The notes under the pieces were generated by a model. The model saw nothing but the letters and a program-made list of their open reading frames with translations. It was not told where the DNA came from and searched no databases. This document shows positions 42,555 to 54,693 of a DNA stretch of 64,000 nucleotides, piece after piece (positions within the stretch are counted from its first letter, which is position 1; every line of letters starts with the position of its first letter). A program made the translations under genes and the position numbers. The DNA is from Hyphomicrobiales bacterium (GTDB lineage Bacteria; Pseudomonadota; Alphaproteobacteria; Rhizobiales; Rhizobiaceae): positions 62,001 to 126,000 of the forward strand of contig QEVK01000002.1 in NCBI GenBank assembly GCA_003577315.1. The letters run 5' to 3'.

Positions 42555-44765
42555 ATGAACGAGACAAGGCCGGCGCAGAGCGAGTTCACGGGCAGGGTGC
42601 AGGCGCTGGCCGAGGCGCCCGAGGGCAATCCCGACCGCTTCGTCAACCGCGAGTTCTCCTGGCTCCAGTTCAACCGCCGCGTGCTCGACGAGGCGCAGAA
42701 CGCCCGCCACCCGCTTCTGGAGCGGCTGCGCTTCCTGTCGATCTCGGCCGCCAATCTCGACGAGTTCTTCATGGTGCGGGTCGCCGGCCTCGCCGGCCAG
42801 ATCCGCGAGGGCATCGCCATCAAGAGCCCGGACGGGCGCACGCCCGAGCAGCAGCTCGAGCTGTTGCTGCTGGAGGTCGGCCGCCTTCAGGAGGACCAGC
42901 AGGCCGCCTATTCGCGCCTCAACGCGCTTCTGCGCAAGGAAGGCGTCGAGGTGGTGCGCGCCGAGGCCGTCGCCCGCGAGGAGAAGGCCTGGCTGGAAGA
43001 GCACTTCATGGAGGCGGTGTTTCCGGTGCTGACGCCGCTTTCCATCGACCCTGCGCATCCCTTTCCGTTCATCCCCAATCTCGGCTTCTCCATCGCGCTG
43101 CAACTGCGCCACCTGCGCGACGGCGGCGAGATGACGGCGCTCTTGCGCCTGCCGGTGGCGCTGCGCCGCTTCATCCGCCTGCCGGATCGCCGCTCCGCCG
43201 TGCGCTTCGTGGCGCTGGAGGACACGGTCAGCCTGTTCATCGGCAGGCTGTTCCCCGGCTACGAGGTCAAGGGCTCGGGCACGTTCCGCATCATCCGCGA
43301 TAGCGACATCGAGGTCGAGGAGGAGGCGGAGGACCTCGTGCGCCTGTTCGAGAGCGCGCTGAAGCGGCGGCGCCGCGGCCAGGTGATCCGCATCGAGTTC
43401 GACGACGAGATGCCGCCGGCGCTGCGCGATTTCGTCGCCGGCGAGCTCGGCATGACGGGTTCGCGCGTCTCGATCCTCAAGGCGCCGCTGGCGCTCAACC
43501 AGGTTTCCGAGATCGTCGGCCTGCCGCGCGACGACCTGAAGTTCGTGCCCTACAACCCGCGCTTTCCCGAGCGCGTGCGCGACCGCGGCGGCGACTGCCT
43601 CGCCGCCATCCGCGAGAAGGACTTCATCGTCCACCACCCCTACGAGAGCTTCGACGTGGTGGTGCAGTTCCTGCGCCAGGCCGCGGTCGATCCCGACGTG
43701 GTGGCGATCAAGCAGACGCTCTACCGCACCTCCAACGACAGCCCCATCGTGCGCGCGCTGATCGACGCGGCCGAGGCCGGCAAGTCGGTCACCGCGCTGG
43801 TGGAGCTGAAGGCGCGCTTCGACGAGGAGGCCAACATCCGCTGGGCGCGCGACCTGGAGCGGGCGGGCGTGCAGGTCGTGTTCGGCTTCATCGAGCTGAA
43901 GACCCACGCCAAGATGTCGCTGGTCGTGCGCCGCGAGGACGGCCGCCTGCGCAACTACGTGCATCTGGGCACCGGCAACTACCACCCGATCACGGCGCGC
44001 ATCTACACGGACCTGTCCTACTTCACCACCGATGCGGCCATCGCCCGCGACGTGGCGCAGGTCTTCAACTTCATCACCGGCTATGCCGAGCCCGCCGAGG
44101 CCATGGGCATCGCGGTCTCGCCCTTCACCCTGCGCCAGCGCATCCTCGACCACATCGCCGCCGAGATCGGCTTCGCGCAGAAGGGCAAGCCGGCGCAGAT
44201 CTGGATGAAGATGAACTCGCTGGTCGACCCCATCGTCATCGACGCGCTCTACGACGCCAGCCGCGCCGGCGTCGAGATCGACCTGGTGGTGCGCGGCATC
44301 TGCTGCCTTCGGCCGCAGGTGCCGGGCCTGTCGGAGAACATCCGCGTCAAGTCCATCGTCGGCCGCTTCCTCGAGCACAGCCGCATCTACTGCTTCGGCA
44401 ACGGCCACGGCCTGCCGTCCGACGCCGCCGTCGTCTATATCGGCTCGGCCGACATGATGCCGCGCAACCTCGACCGGCGGGTGGAGGTGCTGGCGCCCAT
44501 CACCAACCCGACCGTGCACGAGCAGGTGCTGGGCCAGATCATGCTTGGAAACATCATGGACAACCAGCAGAGTTTTGAAGTACTGGCGGACGGCACCTCG
44601 CGTCGCATCATGCCCGAGGACGGGGAGGAGCCGTTCAACGCGCAGGAGTACTTCATGACGAATCCGAGCCTGTCCGGCAGAGGCGACGCCCTGAAATCCA
44701 GCGCGCCGAAGCGGATCGTCCAGCCGAAGCGCCGCAGGAAGTCCGGCGCCGCGCCCACCGCATGA
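42555..44765 (+). CDS. ppk1: Polyphosphate kinase 1
   Basis: Ppk1 reversibly polymerises the gamma phosphate of ATP into polyphosphate. The 736-residue protein has the N domain ([17 protein letters not shown]), head domain and the two catalytic PLD-like C domains, with [19 protein letters not shown], the phosphohistidine-bearing [13 protein letters not shown] and [10 protein letters not shown]. The ATG at 42555 is used; a GTG 33 bases upstream is an alternative. The C-terminus is basic ([12 protein letters not shown]). It overlaps ppx by four bases, pairing synthesis with breakdown. Confidence 0.95.
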   Translation: MNETRPAQSEFTGRVQALAEAPEGNPDRFVNREFSWLQFNRRVLDEAQNARHPLLERLRFLSISAANLDEFFMVRVAGLAGQIREGIAIKSPDGRTPEQQLELLLLEVGRLQEDQQAAYSRLNALLRKEGVEVVRAEAVAREEKAWLEEHFMEAVFPVLTPLSIDPAHPFPFIPNLGFSIALQLRHLRDGGEMTALLRLPVALRRFIRLPDRRSAVRFVALEDTVSLFIGRLFPGYEVKGSGTFRIIRDSDIEVEEEAEDLVRLFESALKRRRRGQVIRIEFDDEMPPALRDFVAGELGMTGSRVSILKAPLALNQVSEIVGLPRDDLKFVPYNPRFPERVRDRGGDCLAAIREKDFIVHHPYESFDVVVQFLRQAAVDPDVVAIKQTLYRTSNDSPIVRALIDAAEAGKSVTALVELKARFDEEANIRWARDLERAGVQVVFGFIELKTHAKMSLVVRREDGRLRNYVHLGTGNYHPITARIYTDLSYFTTDAAIARDVAQVFNFITGYAEPAEAMGIAVSPFTLRQRILDHIAAEIGFAQKGKPAQIWMKMNSLVDPIVIDALYDASRAGVEIDLVVRGICCLRPQVPGLSENIRVKSIVGRFLEHSRIYCFGNGHGLPSDAAVVYIGSADMMPRNLDRRVEVLAPITNPTVHEQVLGQIMLGNIMDNQQSFEVLADGTSRRIMPEDGEEPFNAQEYFMTNPSLSGRGDALKSSAPKRIVQPKRRRKSGAAPTA

Positions 44766-46276
44766 TCCATTCCTCACAGGGCCGGCTCCAGGATCGCCGG
44801 CCGCTCGCCGTGATCGACCTCGGGTCGAACTCGGTGCGTCTCGTCGTCTACGAGGGCGTGGCGCGCTCGCCGACCATCCTGTTCAACGAGAAGATGATGG
44901 CCGGCCTCGGCCGCGGAATCGTCTCCACCGGCCGGCTCGACGAGGAGGCCGTGCGCCGCGCCCTCGACGAGCTGCGCCGCTTCCGGGCGCTGGCGCAGCA
45001 GGCGGGCGCGGTCTCGCTCCACGCCATCGCCACCGCCGCCGCCCGCGAGGCCGAGAACGGCATGGACTTCGTGCGCCGCGCCGAGGACATCCTCGGCGTG
45101 CCGATCCAGGTGCTGTCCGGCCGCGAGGAGGCCGGCTATTCGGCGCGCGGCGTCATCTGCGCCTTCCACCGTCCCGACGGCATCGCCGGCGACCTCGGCG
45201 GCGGCAGCCTGGAGCTGGTCGACATCGCCGGCGAGGAGATCGGCGAGGGCATCACCCTGCCGCTCGGCGGCCTCAGATTGCAGGAGATGGCCAAGGATTC
45301 GCCGGCCGCCGCCGCCAGGATCGCGCGGGCCGAGCTGCGCCGCGCCGATTTGCTTGCCGGCGGGCGCGGCCGCACCTTCTATTGCGTCGGCGGCACGTGG
45401 CGAAACCTCGCCCGCCTGCACATGATCGCCACCTCCTACGCGCTGCCGGTCATGCACCATTACGAGCCCGACCTCGACGGGATCGCCGATTTCCTCAGGC
45501 AGGTCGCCGGCGGCGACCTTTCGGGGATACGCGGCATCAAGCGCATCTCGAAATCGCGCCGGGCGCTCTTGCCCTACGGCGCGGCGGTGCTGCGCGAGAT
45601 CGTCGACGCGATGCAGCCGAGGAACCTCGTCATCTCGGCCTTCGGCGTGCGCGAGGGCTATCTCTACTCGCTGCTTCCCGAGAAGGAGCGCGGGCGCGAT
45701 CCGCTGATCTCGGCCGCCGAGGAGCTGGCGATCCTGCGCGCGCGCTCCGTCACCCATGCCCGCGAGCTGGCCGCCTGGACCGACGAGGCCTTCGCCACCT
45801 TCGGCATCGAGGAGAGCGAGGAGGAGGCGCGCTACCGCCGCGCCGCCTGCCTGCTGGCGGACATCGGCTGGCGCGCGCACCCCGAATATCGCGGCACGCA
45901 GTCGCTCAACATCATCGCCCACGCCTCCTTCATCGGCATCGACCATCCCGGCCGCGCCTTCATCGCGCTCGCCAACCTGTTCCGCCACGAGGGCATCTAC
46001 GAGGACGACGTCTCGCCGGCGATGAAGGCGCTGGCGGGGCCGCGCCATCTGGAGCGGGCGCGCATCCTGGGCGCGCTCCTGCGCGTGGTCTACCTGTTCT
46101 CGGCCTCGATGCCCGGCATGATGCCGAAGCTGAAATGGCGGCAGGGCGAGGGGCGCAAGCTGTCGCTCGTCGTGCCGGCGAGCCATGCCGACCTGATGGG
46201 CGAGCGCCCGGATTCGCGCATGGAGATCCTCGCCCGCGTGCTCGACAGGCCGATGGAGATCGTGGTCGGGGCCTGA
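44762..46276 (+). CDS. ppx: Exopolyphosphatase / GppA-type phosphatase
   Basis: The 504-residue protein has the ASKHA phosphatase fold: [18 protein letters not shown] (phosphate loop 1), [21 protein letters not shown] and [15 protein letters not shown] (phosphate loop 2). A C-terminal helical domain (about 310-504) of the Ppx type follows. It may hydrolyse polyphosphate, pppGpp or both. The ATG lies in the ppk1 stop (ATGA), arguing for polyphosphate turnover. Confidence 0.92.
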   Translation: MIHSSQGRLQDRRPLAVIDLGSNSVRLVVYEGVARSPTILFNEKMMAGLGRGIVSTGRLDEEAVRRALDELRRFRALAQQAGAVSLHAIATAAAREAENGMDFVRRAEDILGVPIQVLSGREEAGYSARGVICAFHRPDGIAGDLGGGSLELVDIAGEEIGEGITLPLGGLRLQEMAKDSPAAAARIARAELRRADLLAGGRGRTFYCVGGTWRNLARLHMIATSYALPVMHHYEPDLDGIADFLRQVAGGDLSGIRGIKRISKSRRALLPYGAAVLREIVDAMQPRNLVISAFGVREGYLYSLLPEKERGRDPLISAAEELAILRARSVTHARELAAWTDEAFATFGIEESEEEARYRRAACLLADIGWRAHPEYRGTQSLNIIAHASFIGIDHPGRAFIALANLFRHEGIYEDDVSPAMKALAGPRHLERARILGALLRVVYLFSASMPGMMPKLKWRQGEGRKLSLVVPASHADLMGERPDSRMEILARVLDRPMEIVVGA

Positions 46277-46354
46277 GGCGCCTCGGCGCGGCCGGCGAGC
46301 GATCACGCCCGCCGGCGGGGCATCCGCCAACGGATCGCGTGAACGGGCGCGCGC

Positions 46355-47509
46355 CTATTTCGTGTCGAACACCGCGATGCGGCGGTTGTCGAACTTCAGC
46401 GCTACGTCGCCGCGCACCAGCGCCAGCGCGCGCTCGCCGAACACCTCGCGCCGCCAGCCGTGCATGGCCGGAACGTCGGCCTCCTCGCCCCTGGCGGCGA
46501 TCTTCTCGATGTCGTCGGCCGACGCCAGCACCTTGGGCGCCACGCCTTCCTCCTCGGCCACCAGCTTGAGCAGCACCTTGAGCAGCTCGGCCGCCGCGCT
46601 GGTGCCCTCCGGCTGCTGCGCGTGCCTGGGCAGCCGGGGAAGCTGGTCCTTCGGCAGGTCGAGCGCCGCGTTCACCACCCCGATGAGCGCGGCCGCCGTC
46701 GAGGAGCGTTCCCAGCCCCTGGGCGTGGAGCGCAGCCGGCCGAGATCGGCGCTGTCGCGCGGCGCCTGCTGGGCGATCTCGAAGATGGCGTCGTCCTTGA
46801 GGATGCGCCCGCGCGGCACGTTGCGCTCGCGCGCCTCGCGCTCGCGCCACGCCGCCACCGCCTGCACCACGGCCAGCTCCTGCGGCTTCTTCACCCGCAT
46901 CTTCAGCCGCTTCCAGGCGTCGTCGGGGTGCGGGTCGTAGGTCTCGCGCGCGGTGAGCACCTGCATCTCCTCGTTCAGCCAGTGGGCGCGGTCCTCGCGC
47001 TCCAGCCGTTCGGCGAGATGCCGGTAGACGTCGACGAGATGGGTGACGTCAGCCAGCGCGTAGTCGAGCTGCTTGTCGGAAAGCGGGCGGTGTCGCCAGT
47101 CGGTGAAGCGCGAGGACTTGTCGATGCGCGCGCCCGTCACCTTCTGCACGAGCTGGTCGTAGGAGACGCTGTCGCCGAAGCCGCACACCATCGCCGCCAC
47201 CTGCGTGTCGAACACCGGATGCGGGATCAGGTTGCCGAGATGGAAGATGATCTCGATGTCCTGCCTTGCGGCGTGGAACACCTTGGTGATGCCTTCGTCG
47301 CCCATCAGCCGGAAGAAGGGGGCAAGGTCGATGCCCGACGCCAGCGGGTCGATCAGCGCCGTGGCGCCGGGCGAGGCGAGCTGGATCAGGCACAGCTCCG
47401 GCCAGAAGGTGGTCTCACGGATGAACTCGGTGTCGATGGTGACGAAATCGGAGCGGCCGAGCCGGTCGATGGCGTCCTCGAGGTCTTCCTGGCGGGTGAT
47501 CAGCGGCAT
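46355..47509 (-). CDS. rnd: Ribonuclease D
   Basis: RNase D is a 3'-5' exoribonuclease that trims tRNA and other small RNAs. The 384-residue protein has the DEDDy exonuclease domain with FVTIDTEFIRE, KVFHAARQDIEI, PVFDTQVAAMVCG and LDYALADVTHLVDVY, followed by an HRDC domain (about 205-285) and a C-terminal helical region. The ATG at 47509 gives the standard N-terminus. It converges with ppx. Confidence 0.94.
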   Translation of the reverse strand: MPLITRQEDLEDAIDRLGRSDFVTIDTEFIRETTFWPELCLIQLASPGATALIDPLASGIDLAPFFRLMGDEGITKVFHAARQDIEIIFHLGNLIPHPVFDTQVAAMVCGFGDSVSYDQLVQKVTGARIDKSSRFTDWRHRPLSDKQLDYALADVTHLVDVYRHLAERLEREDRAHWLNEEMQVLTARETYDPHPDDAWKRLKMRVKKPQELAVVQAVAAWREREARERNVPRGRILKDDAIFEIAQQAPRDSADLGRLRSTPRGWERSSTAAALIGVVNAALDLPKDQLPRLPRHAQQPEGTSAAAELLKVLLKLVAEEEGVAPKVLASADDIEKIAARGEEADVPAMHGWRREVFGERALALVRGDVALKFDNRRIAVFDTK

Positions 47510-47588
47510 CGATGTATCGCAAACGGACAGATTTCGCCTCAATTCCAGCCGCGGGCGGCCGCGTCAAGCCTTTTGCGCCGAAGGGGGC

Positions 47589-48824
47589 TCACCTTTTGCG
47601 CTCGGTGTTGCGCCAGTCGGCGAGCCGGGCGAACACGGTCGAGGTGCGAAGGAGCGCGGTGAAGCGGCCGCGCTCCTCGGCCGCCGCCGGCGCGCGCACG
47701 CGCATGCGCCACAGGATGAGGGCGATGAAGACGACGTAGACGGCGGCCGAGAACTGGAACAGCGCATGCGGGCCGAATCGCTGCATCGCCGCCGCCGCCG
47801 CGAACGGGCCGACGATGGCGCCGAAGGAGTAGAACAGCATCAGCGCCGCGTTGAGCGGCACATATTCGTTGCTGGCGGCGCGGTCGTTGGCGTGGGCGGC
47901 CGACAGCGAGAACAGCGGCATGGCGAATGCGCCGAACACGAACACCAGCGCGAAGTTGACGAGGCGGCCGCTGCCGGCGAACAGCGCGAGCGCGAGCGCC
48001 GCGGCAAGGGCGAGCGCGGTCGTGACCAGGAGCACGGTGCGCCGGTCGTGGCGGTCGGAGGCGTGGCCGAGCGGATACTGGATCAGCGCGCCGCCGATGA
48101 TGGAGACGCTGACGAAGGCGGCGACGTCGGCCGTCGACATGCCGATCTTCTCCGCATAGACGGGCGAGAGCGTGCGGAAGGCGCTGTTGGTGACGCCGAT
48201 GGCGATGCAGCCCAGCGCCGCGATGGGCGAGATCGCCCAGGCGCGCTTCAGGTCGAGCTTGACGTCCTCCGGCGCGGCCGGGTTGGAGCGGTCGCCGAGC
48301 GAGACCGGAACCAGCGACAGCGTGATCATGATCGTCATCACCGCGAAGATGGCGAAGCCCTCGACCCCGACGGCGGGGATGACGAACTGCGAGCCGGTGA
48401 CGGCGCCGATGTCGACGATGCGGTAGAGCGACAGCACCCGGGCGCGGTTCTCGTTCGACACGCCCGAGTTGAGCCAGCTTTCGATGATGGTGAACAGGCC
48501 GGCGAAGCAGAAGCCGGACAGGAAGCGGCTTGCCGTCCACACCGTCGCGTCGATGACGACGGCCATCACCAGCGTCGCCGAGGCGGCGATGGCCGCCAGC
48601 GCCGAGAAGGCGCGGATGTGGCCGACCGCCTGCATCATGCGCACGATGGCCAGGCAGCCGAGCAGGAAGCCGGCGTAGTAGGCCGTGCCCATGAAGCCGA
48701 TGATCGTCGGCGTGAAGCCCTCGTGCGCGCCCCGCAGCGCGATCAGCGTGCCCTGGAGGCCGTTGCCGCCGAGCAGGATGCCTGCGGCGACGAGGATCGG
48801 GATGAGGGGTCTCAGGCCGTTCAT
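47589..48824 (-). CDS. MFS transporter (YcaD-like)
   Basis: The 411-residue protein has about 12 membrane segments with the first-loop region between segments 2 and 3 reading VRMMQAVGHIRAF, and the central-loop signature YPLGHASDRHDRR between segments 8 and 9. SNENRARVLSLYRIVDIGAVTGSQF is typical of YcaD/UMF-type efflux proteins. The substrate is unknown. It lies 79 bases upstream of rnd on the same strand. Confidence 0.87.
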   Translation of the reverse strand: MNGLRPLIPILVAAGILLGGNGLQGTLIALRGAHEGFTPTIIGFMGTAYYAGFLLGCLAIVRMMQAVGHIRAFSALAAIAASATLVMAVVIDATVWTASRFLSGFCFAGLFTIIESWLNSGVSNENRARVLSLYRIVDIGAVTGSQFVIPAVGVEGFAIFAVMTIMITLSLVPVSLGDRSNPAAPEDVKLDLKRAWAISPIAALGCIAIGVTNSAFRTLSPVYAEKIGMSTADVAAFVSVSIIGGALIQYPLGHASDRHDRRTVLLVTTALALAAALALALFAGSGRLVNFALVFVFGAFAMPLFSLSAAHANDRAASNEYVPLNAALMLFYSFGAIVGPFAAAAAMQRFGPHALFQFSAAVYVVFIALILWRMRVRAPAAAEERGRFTALLRTSTVFARLADWRNTERKR

Positions 48825-49003
48825 GCCACCGCCGGGGAGGAAGGATGCCGCCCTCCTCTATAGGCGCGGAAGGCGGCCCGCGCCACCGGCAGGCACGCGC
48901 GTCTGCTGGGCCAGCCCCCCTGCAACGGCAAACCCCCGCGGCCGCGCGCCTCCGGCCGCCGGTGCGGTCCTCCCGTTGCAGTCCGTGCCTGCGGGCGAGG
49001 GCG

Positions 49004-49312
49004 CTATTTCGCCTCGATCCTGCCGCGCATGCCCGGATGCACCGTGCATTTGAAGGTGGCGGTGCCGGCCGATTCCACCGTCACCGTCGCCGTCTCGCCC
49101 ATCTTCAGCCTGCCGGTGTCGAACGAGCCGTCGTCGGCCGTCGCGGTGTGCACGGCCCGGTTGGTGTTGACGAAGGTGACGGTGTCGCCGACGGCGACCG
49201 CGACGACGTCGGGCTCGAAGCTCGTTCCCCTGATCTCTACGGCGTGGTCGGCCGCAAGCGCCGGGACGGACAGCAGCGCGAGCGCGGCGGCGAACGGAAT
49301 GGCGCGGAGCAT
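49004..49312 (-). CDS. Periplasmic cupredoxin (amicyanin/pseudoazurin-like)
   Basis: The 102-residue precursor has a signal peptide (cleavage near PALAAD) and a plastocyanin-like domain. The type-1 copper ligands are visible: His in NRAVHTA, then Cys, His and Met in CTVHPGM near the C-terminus. Such proteins shuttle electrons in the periplasm, for example to nitrite reductase or cytochrome oxidases; the partner is not in this window. The ATG at 49312 is used; a GTG at 49321 is possible. An FNR-type box lies about 95 bases upstream. Confidence 0.88.
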   Translation of the reverse strand: MLRAIPFAAALALLSVPALAADHAVEIRGTSFEPDVVAVAVGDTVTFVNTNRAVHTATADDGSFDTGRLKMGETATVTVESAGTATFKCTVHPGMRGRIEAK

Positions 49313-49404
49313 GGAGGTCACTCATCTCGAGAGGTTCGTGCGCGGGCGGCCGCGGCGCGGCGCCCGCCATCTTCCATTTCATCGCCCCGGCGCCGCCGCT
49401 CGCC

Positions 49405-49418
49405 TTGACAAATCTCAA
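49405..49418. promoter_or_regulatory. FNR/NnrR-type box, or -35 element, between cupredoxin and aspS
   Basis: TTGA-CAAATC-TCAA keeps both half-sites of the FNR-family box TTGA-N6-TCAA. The same bases include a perfect TTGACA -35 hexamer toward aspS, without a good -10. A role in redox control of the cupredoxin gene is plausible. Confidence 0.35.
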
Positions 49419-49513
49419 CGCTCATGCGCTTTTCCGGCCGAATTCGGGGGGGGCCGCCGCTTCGCGGACGCCATGCCCTTTGCAACCTCTCTGGACAAGC
49501 GGAAGACCGTCCC

Positions 49514-51304
49514 ATGCATCGTTACCGCAGCCATACCTGCGCCGGGTTGAGAAAGGCCGATGTCGGCGCCACCGTCCGCCTTTCCGGCTGGGTCCATCGC
49601 GTGCGCGACCATGGCGGCCTGCTGTTCATCGACCTGCGCGACCATTACGGCATCACCCAGATCGTCGCCGACCCGGATTCGCCCTGCTTCGGGACGGCCG
49701 AGACCGTGCGCGGCGAATGGGTGATCCGCGTCGACGGCGAGGTCAAGGCGCGCACGCAAGAGACCGTCAACCCCAACCTGCCGACCGGCGAGATCGAGAT
49801 CTTCGCCCGCGACATGGAGGTGCTGTCGGCCGCGAAGGAGCTGCCGCTTCCCGTGTTCGGCGAACCCGACTACCCGGAAGACATCCGCCTCAAATATCGC
49901 TTCCTCGACCTGCGCCGCGACACGCTGCACAGGAACATCGTCGCGCGCACGAAGATCATCGCCGAGATGCGCAGGCGCATGGCCGAGGCCGGCTTCACCG
50001 AATATTCGACGCCGATCCTGACCGCCTCCAGCCCCGAGGGCGCGCGCGACTTCCTGGTGCCGTCGCGCATCCATCCCGGCAAGTTCTACGCCCTGCCGCA
50101 GGCGCCGCAGATCTACAAGCAGCTGATCATGGTGTCGGGCTTCGACCGCTACTTCCAGATCGCGCCCTGCTTCCGCGACGAGGACCCGCGCGCCGACCGG
50201 CTGCCCGGCGAGTTCTACCAGCTCGACGTCGAGATGAGCTTCGTCGAGCAGGAGGACATCCTGTCGACCATGGAGCCGGTGCTGCGCGGCGTGTTCGAGA
50301 CCTTCGCCGAAGGCAAGCCGGTGACGCAGTCCTTCCCGCGCATCGCCTATGACGAGGCGATCCGCAAATACGGCTCCGACAAGCCGGACCTGCGCAACCC
50401 CATCGTCATGGAGGATGTGTCGGAGCACTTCCGCGACTCCGGCTTCAAGGTGTTCGCCAACATCCTCGCCAACGATCCCCGGGCCGAGGTGTGGGCGGTT
50501 CCCGCCAGGACCGGCGGCTCCAGAGCCTTCTGCGACCGCATGAACTCGTGGGCGCAAGGGGAGGGGCAGCCCGGCCTCGGCTACATCTTCTGGCGCAAGG
50601 AGGGCGAGGCGCTCGAGGGCGCCGGCCCCGTCGCCAAGAACATCGGCGCGGAGCGCACCGAGGCGATCCGCGCCCAGCTCGGCCTTGACGACGGCGACGC
50701 CTGCTTCTTCGTCGCCGGCGACCCGAAGAAGTTCCATTCCTTCGCGGGCGCGGCGCGCACCCGCGCCGGCGAGGAGCTGAACCTCGTGGACCGCGACAGG
50801 TTCGAGTTGTGCTGGATCGTCGATTTCCCGTTCTACGAGTGGAACGAGGATGAGAAGAAGATCGACTTCGGCCACAACCCGTTCTCCATGCCGCAGGGCG
50901 GCATCGAGGCGCTGACCTCGCAGGACCCGCTGTCGATCAAGGCGTTCCAGTATGACATGGTCTGCAACGGCTTCGAGATCGCGAGCGGAGGCATCCGCAA
51001 CCATCTGCCCGAGACCATGGTCAAGGCGTTCGAGGTCGCCGGCTTCGACCGCGCCACGGTCGAGGAGCGCTTCGGCGGCCTCTATCGCGCCTTCCAGTAC
51101 GGCGCGCCGCCGCATGGCGGCATGGCCGCCGGCGTCGACCGCGTCGTCATGCTGCTGGTCGGCGCGAAGAACCTGCGCGAGGTCAGCCTGTTCCCGATGA
51201 ACCAGCAGGCGTTCGACCTCCTGATGGGCGCGCCGTCGGAGGCCACCCCGGCGCAGCTTCGCGAGCTCAACCTGCGCCCGGTGCCGCCGAAGAAGGAAGG
51301 CTGA
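49514..51304 (+). CDS. aspS: Aspartyl-tRNA synthetase
   Basis: AspS charges tRNA with aspartate. The 596-residue class II enzyme has the N-terminal OB anticodon-binding domain (1-110), the catalytic core with YRFLDLRRD, the motif 2 region [19 protein letters not shown], the bacterial insertion domain (about 290-420) and motif 3 [13 protein letters not shown]. The anticodon domain reads [14 protein letters not shown]; His at this point is found in non-discriminating enzymes that also charge tRNA-Asn. The ATG at 49514 gives the normal start. It is monocistronic with a strong terminator. Confidence 0.95.
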   Translation: MHRYRSHTCAGLRKADVGATVRLSGWVHRVRDHGGLLFIDLRDHYGITQIVADPDSPCFGTAETVRGEWVIRVDGEVKARTQETVNPNLPTGEIEIFARDMEVLSAAKELPLPVFGEPDYPEDIRLKYRFLDLRRDTLHRNIVARTKIIAEMRRRMAEAGFTEYSTPILTASSPEGARDFLVPSRIHPGKFYALPQAPQIYKQLIMVSGFDRYFQIAPCFRDEDPRADRLPGEFYQLDVEMSFVEQEDILSTMEPVLRGVFETFAEGKPVTQSFPRIAYDEAIRKYGSDKPDLRNPIVMEDVSEHFRDSGFKVFANILANDPRAEVWAVPARTGGSRAFCDRMNSWAQGEGQPGLGYIFWRKEGEALEGAGPVAKNIGAERTEAIRAQLGLDDGDACFFVAGDPKKFHSFAGAARTRAGEELNLVDRDRFELCWIVDFPFYEWNEDEKKIDFGHNPFSMPQGGIEALTSQDPLSIKAFQYDMVCNGFEIASGGIRNHLPETMVKAFEVAGFDRATVEERFGGLYRAFQYGAPPHGGMAAGVDRVVMLLVGAKNLREVSLFPMNQQAFDLLMGAPSEATPAQLRELNLRPVPPKKEG

Positions 51305-51345
51305 GCCGCAAGAGCGCCTCGCGCTTGCGCGCGCATGCGCAACCG

Positions 51346-51381
51346 AAAAGCCCGCCGCTCCAGGAAAGCGGCGGGCTTTTT
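51346..51381. terminator. Bidirectional terminator between aspS and aapP
   Basis: A perfect 14-bp stem starting AAAAGCCCGCCGCT, with a 7-nt loop, ends in TTTTT. Its A-rich left edge gives a T-run on the minus strand as well, so it can end both aspS and the convergent aap operon. Confidence 0.88.
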
Positions 51382-51444
51382 CATGCGAAGGGTCGCCACG
51401 GGGGGGCGCCGGAAGCAAGCCGCCTCCGTCAGCCCCTCGGGTCG

Positions 51445-52248
<804 letters not shown>

Positions 52249-52280
52249 GTAAAGTCCTTTCGGTTTTCCGGCGCGTCCGC

Positions 52281-53441
52281 CTATCGGCGGTGCCCGGTGT
52301 CCAGCCGCCGCTCCATCCAGATCGAATAGCGCGACATGCCGAAGCAGAAGATCCAGAAGATGGCGGCGGCGAAGATGTAGCCCGTCTTGGCCGTCTGCGG
52401 GGTGGCCCAGGTCGGGTCGCCGGAGATGTTCTGCTTGACCACGCCCAGAAGGTCGAACATCGAGATGATGAGCACCAGGGTCGTGTCCTTGAACATGCCG
52501 ATGAAGGTGTTGACGATGCCGGGGATGACCAGCTTCAGCGCCTGCGGCATGATGATGAGGCCCATCTTCTGCCAGTAGCCGAGGCCGAGCGAATCCGCGC
52601 CCTCGTACTGGCCGCGCGGGATGGCCTGCAACCCGCCGCGCACCACCTCGGCCATGTAGGCCGAGGCGAACAGCGCCACGCCGATCAGCGCGCGCAACAG
52701 CTTGTCGAAGGTCATGCCCGGCGGCACGAACAGCGGCAGCATGAAGCTGGCCATGAACAGCACCGTCACCAGCGGCACGCCGCGCACCGTCTCGATGAAG
52801 ACGACGGAGAGCAGCTTGACGATGGGCATGTGCGAGCGCCGGCCGAGCGCGAGCAGGATGCCGAGCGGCAGCGACACCACGATGCCGACATAGGAGATCA
52901 CCAGCGTGACGAGCAGGCCGCCCCACAGCGAGGTCTCCACGTAGCGCAGGCCGAAGACGCCGCCCACCAGCAGGAAATAGGCGATGAACGGGAACGCGCC
53001 GAAGAACAGCGCCGCGTTGAGGCGCTTCCAGGGGATGCGCGGGATCATCAGCGGCACCAGCAGCGCCACGAAGATCGCGCCCGTCAGCATCACGCGCCAG
53101 CGCTCGTCGAGCGGGTAGCGGCCGAACATGAACTGGCCGAAGCGGCTGGTGACGAAGGGCCAGCAGGCCCCGCTCCAGCCGGCCGGCAGCTCGCCGCCCT
53201 GCTCGGTGGTCAGGCAGGCGGTGCGGTCGGCCCCGACCCATATGGCGTCGAAGAACAGCCAGTTCAGCATCCGCGGCACCGCCCAGGCCAGGATCAAGAG
53301 GGCGACGAGCGTCAGCGCCGAGTTGAGCGGCGTGGAGAACAGGTTCTTGCGCAGCCATGCGCCGATCCCGGCCTGCGAACGCGGCGCCGCCGTGGCCGGC
53401 GTCATCTCGGTGCGCACGAAGGACATGCTGTGTTCCTGCAT
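52281..53441 (-). CDS. aapM: General L-amino acid ABC transporter permease
   Basis: The 386-residue inner-membrane protein has about eight membrane segments. The C-terminal third carries the HisMQ-type permease domain, with the coupling motif [22 protein letters not shown]. The N-terminal half is longer than in ordinary amino acid permeases, as in other AapM/BztC proteins, and a cytoplasmic tail precedes it. It begins three bases after the aapQ stop. Confidence 0.92.
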   Translation of the reverse strand: MQEHSMSFVRTEMTPATAAPRSQAGIGAWLRKNLFSTPLNSALTLVALLILAWAVPRMLNWLFFDAIWVGADRTACLTTEQGGELPAGWSGACWPFVTSRFGQFMFGRYPLDERWRVMLTGAIFVALLVPLMIPRIPWKRLNAALFFGAFPFIAYFLLVGGVFGLRYVETSLWGGLLVTLVISYVGIVVSLPLGILLALGRRSHMPIVKLLSVVFIETVRGVPLVTVLFMASFMLPLFVPPGMTFDKLLRALIGVALFASAYMAEVVRGGLQAIPRGQYEGADSLGLGYWQKMGLIIMPQALKLVIPGIVNTFIGMFKDTTLVLIISMFDLLGVVKQNISGDPTWATPQTAKTGYIFAAAIFWIFCFGMSRYSIWMERRLDTGHRR

Positions 53442-53444
53442 GGC

Positions 53445-54629
53445 TCAGCGCTCCTTCAGTGCCATTTTGGCGTTGAACCAGTTCATGAACAGCGAGGTCA
53501 GGATGCTGATGCTCAGATAGACCACCATGAAGATGACCACGACCTCGATCGCCTGCCCCGTCTGGTTCAGGATGGTGCCGCCGATGGCGTAGAGGTCGGG
53601 ATAGCCGATCGCCACGGCCAGCGACGAGTTCTTCGTCAGGTTGAGATACTGGCTGGTCAGCGGCGGGATGATGATGCGCAGCGCCTGCGGGATGACCACG
53701 AGGCGCATGCCGTCGCGCGAGCGGATGCCGAGCGCCGAGAAGGCCTCCGTCTGCCCGCGCGGCACGCCCATGATGCCGGCGCGCACGATCTCGGCGATGA
53801 AGGAGGCGGTGTAGAACGACAGCGCCAGGTAGAGCGACAGGAACTCCGGCTTGATGTTGGTGCCGCCGGTCAGGTTGAAGGTCCCCTTCTGCGGGTAGTC
53901 GACCGAGACCGGCATGCCGGAGACGAAGAAGGCCAGCAGCGGCAGGCCGACGATCAGCGCCACGCTGGTCCACAACACCGGGAAGCGCTCGCCGGTCGCC
54001 ATCTGCCGCGCGCGGGCGCGCCGGGCCACGTACCAGCTCAGCGCCACGCCGGCCAGGAAGCCGGCCAGGATCAGCCCGGTGCCTTCCCCCCACACGAAGC
54101 GGGGGAAGTAGAAGCCGCGGTTGTTGAGATACGAGCCGAACGGCAGGGAAAGGCTGTCGCGCACGCTGGGCAGCACCGCCAGCACGCCCTGGTACCAGAA
54201 CAGGATGACCAGCAGCGGCGGGATGTTGCGGAACACCTCGACATAGACCGTCGCCAGCTTGCGGATCAGCCAGTTGTTCGACAGCCGCCCGACGCCGATC
54301 AGGAAGCCGAGGATGGTGGCGGTGACGATGCCGGCGGCAGCCACCACCAGCGTGTTGGCGATGCCCACGAGGAGCGCCCGCCCGAAGGACGAGTCCGACG
54401 TGTACTCGATCAGCCTGTCGGAGATGTCGAAGCCGGCGCGGCCGCGCAGGAAGGCGAAGCCCGTGGAGATGTTCGACCGGCGCAGGTTCTCGACGGTGTT
54501 GTCGACGATCCACCACACGCCGAGCGCCAGCAGCGCCACGAGCAGGACCTGGAAGACAATGCCGCGGACCCGGGGGTTGTAGATCAGCGGGACGCGCGCG
54601 GGCTCGTCTCGGATAACGTGTTGTGACAC
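53445..54629 (-). CDS. aapQ: General L-amino acid ABC transporter permease
   Basis: The 394-residue permease has about eight membrane segments and the HisMQ signature [22 protein letters not shown] near residue 290. It pairs with AapM to form the channel. The start is GTG at 54629 with AAGGGGAG upstream; an ATG two bases earlier is in another frame. It follows aapJ after a strong hairpin that may set the ratio of binding protein to permease. Confidence 0.92.
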   Translation of the reverse strand: MSQHVIRDEPARVPLIYNPRVRGIVFQVLLVALLALGVWWIVDNTVENLRRSNISTGFAFLRGRAGFDISDRLIEYTSDSSFGRALLVGIANTLVVAAAGIVTATILGFLIGVGRLSNNWLIRKLATVYVEVFRNIPPLLVILFWYQGVLAVLPSVRDSLSLPFGSYLNNRGFYFPRFVWGEGTGLILAGFLAGVALSWYVARRARARQMATGERFPVLWTSVALIVGLPLLAFFVSGMPVSVDYPQKGTFNLTGGTNIKPEFLSLYLALSFYTASFIAEIVRAGIMGVPRGQTEAFSALGIRSRDGMRLVVIPQALRIIIPPLTSQYLNLTKNSSLAVAIGYPDLYAIGGTILNQTGQAIEVVVIFMVVYLSISILTSLFMNWFNAKMALKER

Positions 54630-54693
54630 ATGGCTCCCCTTGACCTGTTGTCTGGCCCGCCCGGCTGTTTTCTTTTATCGCCGGCGGGAACGG

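Noticed and set aside
42387-44777. A long minus-strand frame opposite ppk1, continuous with the zinc-finger gene
   Set aside because: Only the last 82 residues match a family; the remainder mirrors ppk1 codons. The zinc-finger gene has its own ribosome-binding site and ATG at 42386.
46291-46316. GCCGGCG/CGCCGGC inverted repeat between ppx and rnd as a terminator
   Set aside because: The stem is only 7 bp around a 12-nt loop with no T-run, and chance G+C repeats of this size are common here.
52290-54626. A plus-strand frame of about 780 codons opposite aapM and aapQ
   Set aside because: It consists of His/Asp/Arg-rich text with no domain, and the minus strand holds two full permeases with the HisMQ signature.
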